DNA of 64,000 bases from contig CAJXZG010000016.1 of NCBI GenBank assembly GCA_913063265.1, positions 1 through 64,000 on the forward strand, given 5' to 3'. This DNA comes from an uncultured Prolixibacteraceae bacterium (GTDB lineage Bacteria; Bacteroidota; Bacteroidia; Bacteroidales; Prolixibacteraceae). How positions within the stretch are numbered: the first letter of the stretch is position 1; every line of letters starts with the position of its first letter. Positions 1 to 8,434 of this stretch are shown one piece after another. A model generated the notes under the pieces. That model made no database searches. It was not told where the DNA came from and worked only from the letters and a program-made list of their open reading frames with translations. The position numbers and the translations under genes are program-made.

Positions 1-1
1 T

Positions 2-373
2 ATTGATGCTCGAGGGGATATGGAAAATCACTGGACAGTAACGGTAAATGGAGGAAGAATTCCAACTGAAAAGGAACTTTTTTCCTGGGCTAAGGAAGCA
101 GAAGATCGTGGTGCAGGAGAAATTCTTTTTACTTCTATGAATCATGATGGTACAAAAAATGGTTTTGCAAATAATGAACTGGCACAAATGGCGGATATGC
201 TGAAAATACCAATTATTGCTTCCGGTGGTGCCGGTGCAAAAGAGCATTTTGTCGATGTTTTTACTAAAGGTAAAGCTGATGCCGGATTAGCAGCAAGTAT
301 TTTTCATTATAACGAAATTCCAATTCCTGTATTAAAACAATACTTAAGAGAAAAGGAAATTGTAGTACGTTAA
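2..373 (+). CDS. hisF: HisF, imidazole glycerol phosphate synthase cyclase subunit (C-terminal part)
   Basis: The reading frame is open from the left edge of the window, so only about the last 123 residues are present and the true start lies outside. With HisH, HisF closes the imidazole ring and releases AICAR in histidine synthesis. The visible part is the second half of a TIM barrel. It holds the [17 protein letters not shown] strand-loop, the phosphate-binding IIASGGAG turn and the LAASIFHY element, all typical of HisF. In the first motif Asn stands where many HisF proteins have Asp (TSMD.DG); I cannot tell whether this matters. hisIE follows 41 bases downstream, as in a his operon. Confidence 0.95.
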   Translation: MDARGDMENHWTVTVNGGRIPTEKELFSWAKEAEDRGAGEILFTSMNHDGTKNGFANNELAQMADMLKIPIIASGGAGAKEHFVDVFTKGKADAGLAASIFHYNEIPIPVLKQYLREKEIVVR

Positions 374-414
374 TATATAGTTTCATTCTTTAAATTCACA
401 GCAAAATTATTACG

Positions 415-1032
415 ATGAACGAAATTAAAACCATTTCACAAATCGATTTTGAAAAACTGGGAGGTTTAGTACCTGTAGTTGTACAAGACAGTCAAACCAT
501 GAAAGTTTTAATGGTAGGTTTTATGAATGAGGAGGCGGCAATAAAAACCCAGGAAACCGGCAAGGTTACTTTCTTTAGCCGTACAAAAAATCGCTTGTGG
601 ACAAAAGGTGAAGAATCAGGAAACTTTTTGAATGTAGACTCGATATTAATCGATTGCGACAATGATACATTGCTAATTAAAGCAAAACCAGTCGGACCGG
701 TTTGCCACAAAGGAACTGATACATGTTTTGATGAAGTAAATCCAAAAGGCGATGTTCAGTTTTTAAGCTATTTGCAGGATTTTATCGATAAGAGGAAAAA
801 TGAAATGCCGGAAGGCTCATATACGACGTCATTATTTAACAGGGGAACTCGTAAAATTACACAGAAAGTAGGAGAAGAAGCAGTAGAAACTATTATTGGT
901 GCTATGGCCAACGACGATGAAAACTTTATTTACGAAGCAGGAGATTTACTGTATCACCTGATTGTTTTATTGACTCACAAAGGATATCGAATTGAAGATA
1001 TTGTCCGTGAATTACAAAAAAGACACAGCTAA
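415..1032 (+). CDS. hisI: HisIE, bifunctional phosphoribosyl-AMP cyclohydrolase / phosphoribosyl-ATP pyrophosphatase
   Basis: A 205-residue fusion catalysing steps two and three of histidine synthesis. Residues 1-108 are the HisI cyclohydrolase: SRTKNRLWTKGEESGN, the metal-binding DCDND at 80-84, and zinc cysteines C97 and C104 in GPVCHKGTDTCF. Residues 115-205 are the HisE pyrophosphohydrolase, an all-alpha MazG-like fold with KVGEEAVETIIGA and EAGDLLYHL carrying the acidic metal ligands. Length and domain order match the usual bacterial fusion. It sits directly after hisF and is probably the last gene of the operon, since the next gene has its own promoter-like box. Confidence 0.97.
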   Translation: MNEIKTISQIDFEKLGGLVPVVVQDSQTMKVLMVGFMNEEAAIKTQETGKVTFFSRTKNRLWTKGEESGNFLNVDSILIDCDNDTLLIKAKPVGPVCHKGTDTCFDEVNPKGDVQFLSYLQDFIDKRKNEMPEGSYTTSLFNRGTRKITQKVGEEAVETIIGAMANDDENFIYEAGDLLYHLIVLLTHKGYRIEDIVRELQKRHS

Positions 1033-1175
1033 TCTCTTTTTCTACTCTTTTTTCAATCTAAAAAGTATTATAAAACATGGTTATGAAACATTGTTTTTTA
1101 ACATTGTTACATAACATAACTGTATAACATTCAATTTAATACGAAGGTTTGGTTATTTTTTAAAGTTGAAGTTGG

Positions 1176-1183
1176 TAACTTTG
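1176..1183 (+). promoter_or_regulatory. Bacteroidota -7 promoter box
   Basis: TAACTTTG matches the TAnnTTTG -7 consensus and lies 32 bases before the ATG at 1216. The -33 TTTG is not convincing at the expected spacing (TTAT is there). It would start the hypothetical gene independently of the his operon. Confidence 0.45.
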
Positions 1184-1215
1184 TTAATGTAGAAAAAAAT
1201 CAAAAAAACTACCTT

Positions 1216-1896
1216 ATGGAAACTTTAACTATGTGCCCAACCAGCACGGCTACAATTCTCGCTTGTCAAAAAATTGCCAAAGCTTTTAAAGAAAATATTT
1301 ACGAGCTTTCCAGTATCAGGGAGGAGTGGGATCCTGATTATGCTACTTCTTTAAACATTTGGATTGATGATACACTTGAAAAGTATTATCTCGACAATCT
1401 GAATGCATTTGAGGAAAGCCAGTACAAACAATGGCATGAAATAATGGTTGCAGGGCTGCAAAGCTTAAAAATTTTAAGGGCTTCAATGAAAGTCGATTTT
1501 CAAAATGATAAATCGTTTTTAAAAGATTTTTTCCAGAGGACCGGTTATACTGAATATTTCAGTGATGCAAAAAATGGTGACCATATGAGCATGTGCAAGT
1601 TTCTCATGACATTCTCAGAAAATCTCGATCAGGAAACCCGTAATAAAATAGTTGCAAAAGGAACAGTAGATGCGGTATTTGAAAAAATTCTTAAAAGTGC
1701 AGAGGAGATAAAACAGTTTGAAGAATGTTTCGAAGCACTGGAAGGCGAAACAAATATTAATAATTACGGACAGAAAGAAATTTCCGGGATTTATAAAACA
1801 GTTCAGGGTATTTGCCGAATAGCAATTGCCTATTATCAATTCGACCCGATTAAACGCGACCAATTCAATTTCTACAAAACTTTGGTAAACCTTTAG
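1216..1896 (+). CDS. Hypothetical protein, predicted cytosolic and alpha-helical
   Basis: I do not recognise this 226-residue protein. It has no signal peptide or membrane segment. Composition suggests a mostly helical soluble protein. Cysteines are spread through it (in MCPTST and LACQK near the start, MCKF near 127, FEECFEAL near 168, GICRIA near 195) without a clear metal-binding CxxC pair. It has its own -7 box and converges on the PEPCK-like gene, with a bidirectional hairpin between them. Codon use and AT content resemble the neighbours, so I see no sign of recent transfer. Confidence 0.8.
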   Translation: METLTMCPTSTATILACQKIAKAFKENIYELSSIREEWDPDYATSLNIWIDDTLEKYYLDNLNAFEESQYKQWHEIMVAGLQSLKILRASMKVDFQNDKSFLKDFFQRTGYTEYFSDAKNGDHMSMCKFLMTFSENLDQETRNKIVAKGTVDAVFEKILKSAEEIKQFEECFEALEGETNINNYGQKEISGIYKTVQGICRIAIAYYQFDPIKRDQFNFYKTLVNL

Positions 1897-1914
1897 ATTA
1901 CTACTTAATAATTG

Positions 1915-1957
1915 AAAAAGCAGCCTGCAATAATTTTTATTTGACAGGCTGCTTTTG
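1915..1957. terminator. Bidirectional intrinsic terminator
   Basis: A perfect 12-bp stem, AAAAGCAGCCTG (1916-1927) with CAGGCTGCTTTT (1945-1956), and a 17-base AT-rich loop. The arms end in A and T runs, so it can terminate both convergent genes, 19 bases after the stop at 1896 and 20 bases after the stop at 1976. Confidence 0.85.
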
Positions 1958-1975
1958 TATTATATAGATAAATTA

Positions 1976-4900
1976 TTAAGCTTTAAAAAGAGGATCGGCA
2001 CCAATTGTACCTGCCAGATCATTCAGATATTGAAGTGAATTAATATAAGAAAGTTCCTTCTTCGCTTTTTGCAATCTGTCTTCAATATTCATTTCATTTA
2101 CCAGTATCTTATTGTTTGGTTGGTCGATAAATTCTTGAAGATATTCAATTTGTTTTTGCAAAAATCTTGAATCGATTTGCTGTTTTAAAAGCAAACGTTC
2201 TTTGTACCAATTAGTTTCAAGTACAAAATCTCTGTCAAATTGTTTTCTTAATTCAGGATCACTTAAATCTTTTCCTTCAAAATTACCCTGAGCCATAATA
2301 TGCAACAGTATTTTAAGTGGAGGAATTGCAGAATCGACACTTCCTTCCTCAAAATATCGTAAAGCTACTTTTTGTTGAGCTTCTACAATGTTGTTTATGC
2401 CATCAACATATTCTTCCATTCCTTGTAGCTCAGGCTTTAACATTCTTTCATTAAATACGGCAAGTGGCTCGTCAAACAACCGGTTCATACAACGAAAAGC
2501 AAAGTTTTTGTTTATTCGGTAACCTAAACGGCTCGCCAGAATCTTCTTTCCTTTGTATTCAAAATCTTCGATTTTTTCAAGACAATTGTTTTTTATCAAT
2601 TGTTTTGCATCCCTGTCTTCAGGTTCAAGTCGTGCCCAAATTTCAGGGACTAAAATACTGATGTCGTGGTCAAAACGTTTTTCTTGTCCAATGTAACCCG
2701 CTGCAGAACTAAATCCTTGATATTCAGATAAAATATACGATAATAATGCATTGTTCAAATCGGTAGTTGGAACAAGCATGTTAAACGGACCTTTTGTCAG
2801 AGCACCTTCGGAGCCGGCACCTGTTGTAGATGGTGATTTTCCTGTTAAACTACAGATAAAATCCATAAACAATTCTGGAAGCTCCTGGTAATGAACAGGA
2901 TTATAGACACTTAGAGGGCGTATGCCTGCTTTTTTATCTGCCGGATTATTTCTGCGTCCGGGCAGAACTGCATTTACCGGCATATGTGCAGGCTTGTCAT
3001 TATCAATTTTTCGAAACAGGCGCACGCCTATTTCTGCCAGATAAGTTGACTGTGTTTCGTTTTTAAATATATTTCTCTGTAAATATCTTGGGTTGTTTGT
3101 CGGAACACCTTCTACAATTCTGGTATGCGAAGGAGCAACAAAGTATCCTTCTTTGTTTCTGTCAACTACTTCCGAAATTAAATTCTGAACAGGTTTGGTA
3201 TATTTATCAAACCCAACTGCATCTTCTTTTAATTCGATAGCATCTTTTAGAGTGAGCGGTTCATAGTTGGTTAAAAAAGTGTTATTTGAAACTATATCTG
3301 CTTCTGAATCCTTATCATATCCACGGAATATAGCTTCATCAGGACGTTGAAAAAGATAACTTTCGCAATTGGTAAGCAGTTTTACACTTTTGTTTTTATA
3401 TTCAGGATTTAAATTGTTTAAACGATTTGCAGGCAGTGTTACAGAAGCGGTAATATCATCTTCCAAAGAAATTTTCTCACTCGGAACAAAGTCCGATCTA
3501 AGCTTGTGTAAATACCATTTCCCTTCCGGACTAAAACCGATTCTTACATAACTTGCAACAATATTATTGTGCTTGTATCGTAATGAATTTCCATCACGGC
3601 CATTTACAATATCAACATTTAAATGTTCTTTCCAAGAACCCTTATCCTGCTGGCTGCGGTACAAACGTTTAACGTAAAGAGCCAACGTACGGATATGGCC
3701 CGGAATATTTTCCAGGAATTTGTTGTATTCGTCGTTATATTGATCGGATGGAGTAAGTAATTTTACTGCTGAGCCTAAAGTTCTTTGAGGACTTAAAAAC
3801 GGGCGCGAAGGTGTGGCATCGGGGTAAATATTTTTCCAGCGATTTGAATAATCATAATTGATTATTTCATCAACTTTTTCGGAATCCTGTTCTAAATTTC
3901 GTATGTAGAATGAACCATATTTGATGGCATTTTGCATAGATTTTGAAATCTCAGATTTCCCACCACCCGATACTGTACTTGGTTTATGACAAAATATTCC
4001 TTCCGGTGCAGTATCGATGATTCGCCATAATTGTTGTTCCGGATGTTTTACCAGTTGAAATTTATGTCCTGTAGGATGTATATATATTTTTTGAGGAGAG
4101 AGTTTGAGTTGAAAATCTTTGCCTTTCACTTTCCATGAAACGGTATTTTTTTCGATTTCGATATTTGAATCTTCCGGTATATAAACCAGGTTTGGATATT
4201 TTTTGTCGATGGCATAATTCTCAGGGAAAACATCTATCCTGTCGCCAAGCAATTTTTTAACTTCTTTAAAAGTATATTTTGTTTTGAATTTTGAAGTAAA
4301 CGGTTTGCCAAAAACATTGTCTCCCATAATGCCTCTCGGGAAAACCAATGCACCACCGGCATGTTCTTCTTCTGCCAAACCATATAAATTTGCAGAATAG
4401 CTGATTTGAGTTTTTATCTCTTTTTTCGAATAGCCATAATAGTTGTCTGCAATTAGTGTAACAACAACACCACGCTCATCGCGGCAGGTTATTTTAAATG
4501 CACCGCCATTGTTGTACAGTTCATCTTCTTTGGTCCAGCACATTCCATCATTTCTTTGTCTTTCTGTTGCATCGTCGTAGTGCGGCAATCCTATTTCTTT
4601 CTTTTTTAGTTGGGTAAGCTGAGGAGCCAGAATTATACACCCTGTGTGGCCGGTCCAGTGTTCATAATCCAGAGCGGCATCGTTTTGAGCAAGATTGTGG
4701 TCTCCGGCATTCCCAAAAATGGTTTCCACAAAATCAAGATTACTTACCAAACTACCCGGTGCAAAAAATCTTATTTCAAGACTTTTTTGTTTGATAATTC
4801 CTTTTACTTCAGGGCACACCACTGGTCTCAGTAAGAGTGAAACCATAGTCCTTGCTTTTTTAGACTGATTTGCTGTAAATGGCAAAACATTAATTTCTTC

Positions 4901-5452
4901 GGCAGGATGCAATGCAGAATTAAGCATATGGGCAAAAGCAACTTTCGGCACCTCTATTTTATCGAAAGCTACAGGTAATCCGCCCTCAACTATATGAAAA
5001 GTACCCTTTGTGGTCCGCTTATCTTTTGCCGGATTATTAAGAATCCCTTGCTTTAAACGGTAAGAGCTTAACAGATCATTTTTAAATGTATTACCGTCGG
5101 CAGGAAGACTTACTTCCCGGGCTAAACCGGGCTGGTTTAATACAAAAGTTGCGCTTGGTAAGCGAGTAGGTTTGTCAAAATTCAGATCCTTTAGATAATC
5201 GTCTAAAAAGTTCTGAATTCTTGAGTCCGATGGTGAAAGATGGTCTGAAAGCAACCTGGACTTTTCACGGAAACTACTGATTAAACCTTCTGTTAACTTA
5301 TTAAATCTGGCATTAGATAATTTTACTGTATCGTCTTTTTCGTTCTCAAAAACAGGTTGACCTAAGGCTGCGAGTTGGAGATTTATATATTGAATCATCT
5401 CCCTCCTGTTTTTCTTCTTTACCTTAGGTAGATTTTTACCGTTGTTATTCAT
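1976..5452 (-). CDS. Probable pyrophosphate-dependent phosphoenolpyruvate carboxykinase (PPi-PEPCK)
   Basis: A 1158-residue soluble protein of about 130 kDa. Size and motifs fit the PPi-PEPCK family described from Entamoeba and Propionibacterium, which interconverts PEP + CO2 + phosphate and oxaloacetate + pyrophosphate. What I see: a glycine-rich loop, CHKPSTVSGGGKSEISKS, near residue 490, and a second conserved block, TGKSPSTTGAGSEGALTKG, near residues 850-870, which I recall as characteristic. ATP- and GTP-type PEPCKs are only 530-620 residues, so this is a separate family. The N terminus is basic with no signal peptide. It stands alone, without other gluconeogenic genes. The family call is from memory of the motifs; a BLAST alignment would settle it. 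Confidence 0.65.
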   Translation of the reverse strand: MNNNGKNLPKVKKKNRREMIQYINLQLAALGQPVFENEKDDTVKLSNARFNKLTEGLISSFREKSRLLSDHLSPSDSRIQNFLDDYLKDLNFDKPTRLPSATFVLNQPGLAREVSLPADGNTFKNDLLSSYRLKQGILNNPAKDKRTTKGTFHIVEGGLPVAFDKIEVPKVAFAHMLNSALHPAEEINVLPFTANQSKKARTMVSLLLRPVVCPEVKGIIKQKSLEIRFFAPGSLVSNLDFVETIFGNAGDHNLAQNDAALDYEHWTGHTGCIILAPQLTQLKKKEIGLPHYDDATERQRNDGMCWTKEDELYNNGGAFKITCRDERGVVVTLIADNYYGYSKKEIKTQISYSANLYGLAEEEHAGGALVFPRGIMGDNVFGKPFTSKFKTKYTFKEVKKLLGDRIDVFPENYAIDKKYPNLVYIPEDSNIEIEKNTVSWKVKGKDFQLKLSPQKIYIHPTGHKFQLVKHPEQQLWRIIDTAPEGIFCHKPSTVSGGGKSEISKSMQNAIKYGSFYIRNLEQDSEKVDEIINYDYSNRWKNIYPDATPSRPFLSPQRTLGSAVKLLTPSDQYNDEYNKFLENIPGHIRTLALYVKRLYRSQQDKGSWKEHLNVDIVNGRDGNSLRYKHNNIVASYVRIGFSPEGKWYLHKLRSDFVPSEKISLEDDITASVTLPANRLNNLNPEYKNKSVKLLTNCESYLFQRPDEAIFRGYDKDSEADIVSNNTFLTNYEPLTLKDAIELKEDAVGFDKYTKPVQNLISEVVDRNKEGYFVAPSHTRIVEGVPTNNPRYLQRNIFKNETQSTYLAEIGVRLFRKIDNDKPAHMPVNAVLPGRRNNPADKKAGIRPLSVYNPVHYQELPELFMDFICSLTGKSPSTTGAGSEGALTKGPFNMLVPTTDLNNALLSYILSEYQGFSSAAGYIGQEKRFDHDISILVPEIWARLEPEDRDAKQLIKNNCLEKIEDFEYKGKKILASRLGYRINKNFAFRCMNRLFDEPLAVFNERMLKPELQGMEEYVDGINNIVEAQQKVALRYFEEGSVDSAIPPLKILLHIMAQGNFEGKDLSDPELRKQFDRDFVLETNWYKERLLLKQQIDSRFLQKQIEYLQEFIDQPNNKILVNEMNIEDRLQKAKKELSYINSLQYLNDLAGTIGADPLFKA

Positions 5453-5737
5453 TACAATATTTAAATTAGATAATACTTGGTGAAAGTACGTAATAACAAC
5501 AGATTAGGTTTGCCTAAAGTTTTAGCCAAAGTGTAATTAACTATGATTTAGGGTAGGATTAACATCAGACGTTTAAAGTTAAATATATGTTATTAGATTG
5601 TCATGAATATTGAAAAAATGCAAAGCGCTGAAAAACAGTAAAATATGTAAATGGAGATACAGTAGTGTTTTAATTTGTATTGCCCGATGTTTTTAATCTG
5701 AAAAATTCCCCGAGGCTTTGCCACGGTGTTCCGCTTT

Positions 5738-5777
5738 TCTCCCCGGCTGAGGGGAGATGTCGGCCTTTATGGCTGAC
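5738..5777. repeat. Tandem pair of small hairpins
   Basis: Hairpin one is TCTCCCC (5738-5744) with GGGGAGA (5751-5757) and a 6-base loop. Hairpin two is GTCGGCC (5759-5765) with GGCTGAC (5771-5777), with one G-U pair. They stand side by side in GC-richer DNA than the surroundings, like repeated extragenic palindromes. Confidence 0.55.
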
Positions 5778-5787
5778 AGAGAGGTGA

Positions 5788-5903
5788 AATAAAGAAAATT
5801 CGATTTTCAGCGATTTAGCTGAAATAATCCCGATAGTTATCGGGAGGCGTAATACCCCTAGGTTCTGCCAATGGGATAGTCAACTTCAAGAATTTTCTTT
5901 ATT
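5788..5903. repeat. 116-bp fold-back element with 14-bp inverted ends
   Basis: AATAAAGAAAATTC (5788-5801) is exactly inverted at 5890-5903. Three smaller perfect palindromes are nested inside or at the edge: GAAAAT/ATTTTC (5794-5809), TCAGC/GCTGA (5807-5822) and TCCCGAT/ATCGGGA (5828-5845). It has no coding capacity. It could be a repeated extragenic element or a miniature transposon relic; copy number elsewhere in the genome is unknown to me. Confidence 0.55.
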
Positions 5904-5929
5904 AATTAAAAGGGAATATTAATGTAATT

Positions 5930-6520
5930 CTATTCTAAGGTTGAACTTTCATCCTTCATGTCATTAGAAGAATCTTCTGTATTGGATGTATCTTCTTTGT
6001 CAAAAGGATTCTCTCCATTTGTAAAAATCGGATTTTTCTTTTCTGCTTCACTGACAGGAATATAACCTTCCGGGACTATTGATTCAGCTGGCTGATAAGG
6101 AAATACATCTACTATTGTACTTACAGCCAGGGCTGAAACTACATACGGTATAACTAAAAAAGAAAGACTTTCCTCCAGGCGTACCAAAGCTTCTTTAATA
6201 TCATCTGCCATAATCAGATAATAGGTCCTCATCTTTTTTTCTTTACCTGCTTCTTCGTCGACTGTGACAATATTAATAGTGGCTTTAAACCACCATTCTC
6301 CATTTTCGTATGGGAAAACCTCTGCTATTCTTGATTTTTTAATATCAACAATTTGAAACTCTCCTCCCCGAACCAGCTCCTGCATTTGTCTGATAGTGCG
6401 TGTTTCTGCGTCTGTATAAGAAACTGCATCAAGTAAAAAACTCTCGGTTACCATTTGTTCATTCCCACTTTGAGAAACTTTATTGTATTTTACTTTACTT
6501 TCGAACCAGGTTTGCATCAT
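5930..6520 (-). CDS. DUF4494 domain-containing protein
   Basis: About 196 residues from the ATG at 6520; a second ATG follows at 6517. The open frame runs 30 codons further upstream, but that part is AT-rich, low in protein character and overlaps the promoter box. The core, from MQTWFESKVKYNKV to the VPYVVSALAVSTIVDVFPY segment, fits the DUF4494 family of Bacteroidota, whose function is unknown. The tail (about residue 160 on) is acidic and Ser/Thr/Asn-rich and probably disordered. There is no signal peptide. It has its own -7 box and sits downstream of two terminators that close the amt operon, so it is transcribed alone. Confidence 0.85.
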   Translation of the reverse strand: MMQTWFESKVKYNKVSQSGNEQMVTESFLLDAVSYTDAETRTIRQMQELVRGGEFQIVDIKKSRIAEVFPYENGEWWFKATINIVTVDEEAGKEKKMRTYYLIMADDIKEALVRLEESLSFLVIPYVVSALAVSTIVDVFPYQPAESIVPEGYIPVSEAEKKNPIFTNGENPFDKEDTSNTEDSSNDMKDESSTLE

Positions 6521-6548
6521 GATATTTTCAGTTTTTAAAATAAGAATG

Positions 6549-6556
6549 CAAAAGTA
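6549..6556 (-). promoter_or_regulatory. -7 promoter box for the DUF4494 gene
   Basis: On the minus strand this reads TACTTTTG, a full match to TAnnTTTG, 29 bases before the ATG at 6520. I see no clear -33 TTTG at 19 bases. Confidence 0.45.
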
Positions 6557-6610
6557 ATTTTTTCGTTTGATTGTAATATTTAAGATGAAGTTTTTCTTTT
6601 GCGTTAACAA

Positions 6611-6640
6611 AAAAAACCGGTCGCTAAAGCGAAACCGGTT
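6611..6640 (-). terminator. Intrinsic terminator, minus strand (second)
   Basis: Stem AACCGGT/ACCGGTT continued by CGCT/AGCG across a 2-base bulge, followed on the minus strand by eight Ts. It lies between the first amt terminator and the DUF4494 promoter box, so it acts as a backup stop for the amt operon. Confidence 0.75.
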
Positions 6641-6745
6641 TCTGATTCTCTAAACTAACAAACTAAACTAACACAACTTATTCTTTACCGTATTTATGTC
6701 TCAAGTTAAAATAAAGTAACATTTCAAAATTTGAGCTTTTCAGAA

Positions 6746-6772
6746 AAGCCCGCCTCGTTTGGCGGGCTTTTA
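6746..6772 (-). terminator. Intrinsic terminator of the porin-glnK-amt operon
   Basis: AGCCCGCC and GGCGGGCT form an 8-bp GC-rich stem around a 6-base loop, followed by T-rich sequence on both strands. It lies about 35 bases after the amt stop codon. It could work in either direction, but only amt ends here. Confidence 0.8.
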
Positions 6773-6803
6773 CAGACAGCTACAGACATAAACAAACTGA
6801 GGG

Positions 6804-8036
6804 TTAATTGTAGACTCCTTCTCCGTGTTCGTAGACATCCAGTCCTTCTTCTTCCACTCGTCTCGAAGCACGTAATATTTTAAGTTTCTTCAAAATCATA
6901 AACAAAATAGCACCTGTACCTACAGCCCATGCAAAGAATGCCAATACACCAATTGCCTGAATACCTAATAAACCTGCACCGTGGCCATAGAATAATCCTT
7001 CAGAAGTAGAGAATAAACCTACTGCCAATGTGCCAAACGCACCACTTACGCCGTGTACAGAAATAGCACCAACAGGGTCATCTACTTTTAATACTTTATC
7101 AAAGAATTCAACAGCCAGAGGTAATAACGCACCAGCTAACAGACCAATTATAGTAGCACCAGCAGGATCAACAGCATCACAACCTGCCGTAATCGCCACT
7201 AAACCTGCAAGGGCACCGTTCAATGAAAAGGACAATGCGGGACGTTTGTATCTCATCCATGAAACTATCATAGCGGCAATGGCTCCTGCAGCAGCAGCAA
7301 GGTTAGTTGTTACTGCAATATGACCAATAGCAACAGCATTTTCTGTGCCGGCGGCAGCAAGCTGAGAACCCGGGTTAAATCCAAACCATCCGAACCAAAG
7401 GATAAATACACCAAGCGCTCCTAACATTAGATTATGTCCTGGAATTGCTTTTGGTTTGCCGTCTTTGCCATACTTGCCAATACGAGGACCAATAATAGCA
7501 GCACCTGCCAAACCAACCCAAGCACCTAATGAGTGAACGATTGATGAACCTGCGAAATCGTGGAAACCAAGTTCACTTAACCAACCACCACCCCATGTCC
7601 AGTGACCTGAGATTGGATATATTAATACTGTAATAACAACACTAAATATCAAATATGATTTAAATTCGGTACGTTCAGCCATAGCTCCTGAAACAATTGT
7701 TGCTGCTGTTGCTGCAAAAACTGTTTGAAAAAATAAATCAGCATAATCAGAATAATTATCCCCATAACCATCACTCATAAAGAACAGATCCGGAATACCG
7801 ATAAATCCGGCAATCGATTCACCATACATGATTGTAAAACCAATTATCCAGTACGACAAAGAGCCAATGGAAAAGTCCATTAAGTTTTTCATTAAAATGT
7901 TTGCCGTGTTTTTAGACCGTGTAAATCCGGCCTCTACCATTGCAAACCCGGGTTGCATAAACATTACCATAAAACCGGCAATTAACAACCACATATTATC
8001 TATACCTATTTGTAGGCCTTGTAAAGTTTCTTCCAT
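6804..8036 (-). CDS. amt: Ammonium transporter, Amt family
   Basis: A 410-residue inner-membrane channel that moves ammonium or ammonia into the cell as a trimer. About eleven hydrophobic helices can be followed. The twin pore histidines are visible in DFAGSSIVHSLG and AISVHGVSGAFG. The family motif GHNLMLGALGVFILWFGWFGFNPGS and the N-terminal MFMQPGFAMVEAGFTRSKN are present. The mature protein begins directly with TM1; I see no obvious cleaved leader. It is the third gene of a minus-strand operon, 22 bases after glnK, whose product normally plugs this channel when nitrogen is plentiful. Confidence 0.97.
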   Translation of the reverse strand: MEETLQGLQIGIDNMWLLIAGFMVMFMQPGFAMVEAGFTRSKNTANILMKNLMDFSIGSLSYWIIGFTIMYGESIAGFIGIPDLFFMSDGYGDNYSDYADLFFQTVFAATAATIVSGAMAERTEFKSYLIFSVVITVLIYPISGHWTWGGGWLSELGFHDFAGSSIVHSLGAWVGLAGAAIIGPRIGKYGKDGKPKAIPGHNLMLGALGVFILWFGWFGFNPGSQLAAAGTENAVAIGHIAVTTNLAAAAGAIAAMIVSWMRYKRPALSFSLNGALAGLVAITAGCDAVDPAGATIIGLLAGALLPLAVEFFDKVLKVDDPVGAISVHGVSGAFGTLAVGLFSTSEGLFYGHGAGLLGIQAIGVLAFFAWAVGTGAILFMILKKLKILRASRRVEEEGLDVYEHGEGVYN

Positions 8037-8058
8037 GATACTTTAAATTTTATAAGTT

Positions 8059-8415
8059 TTAATCTTCTTTTCCCTTAATGTACAATGACTCGTCTCCCTT
8101 TTCTCCGGTTCGGATTCTGTATGATTCTTCGATCGGAATGATGAATATTTTTCCATCACCGATTTCACCGGTTTTGGCTGCGCCTAAAATGGCTTTAACA
8201 GACTTTTCAACATTTTTATCACGAACGATAATTGATAATTTGGTACGCTCGATTGTACTGGTGTCATAGATAATCCCACGGTAGACACGGCCTTCTCGTG
8301 CCTGTCCTACACCGCGAACATCCCAGAAGGAAAAGAATTCGATTCCCGCATCATAGAGGGCATCTTTTACCTCTTCGAATTTTGTTTTTCTTATAATAGC
8401 TTCAATCTTTTTCAT
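8059..8415 (-). CDS. glnK: PII nitrogen-regulatory protein, GlnK-like
   Basis: A 118-residue PII trimer subunit that senses 2-oxoglutarate and ATP/ADP and gates Amt. The N-terminal MKKIEAIIRKTKFEEVKDAL strand-helix, the T-loop with VYRGIIY (Y50 at the position of the modifiable tyrosine) and the C-terminal GEIGDGKIFIIPIEE signature are all clear. The T-loop region reads WDVRGVGQAREGRVYRG, which differs from proteobacterial GlnB/GlnK but falls within PII variation. It sits between the porin gene and amt with 19- and 22-base gaps, so the three are co-transcribed. Confidence 0.95.
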   Translation of the reverse strand: MKKIEAIIRKTKFEEVKDALYDAGIEFFSFWDVRGVGQAREGRVYRGIIYDTSTIERTKLSIIVRDKNVEKSVKAILGAAKTGEIGDGKIFIIPIEESYRIRTGEKGDESLYIKGKED

Positions 8416-8434
8416 GTTATATGGTTTTTATTGA

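Larger units (their letters stand above)
5453..5929. other. Non-coding, hairpin-rich intergenic region
   Basis: No credible gene in 477 bases. The right half carries a series of short perfect inverted repeats, listed separately. The left half (5453-5690) holds the presumed promoter of the PEPCK-like gene, but I found no clear TAnnTTTG box on the minus strand. Confidence 0.7.
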
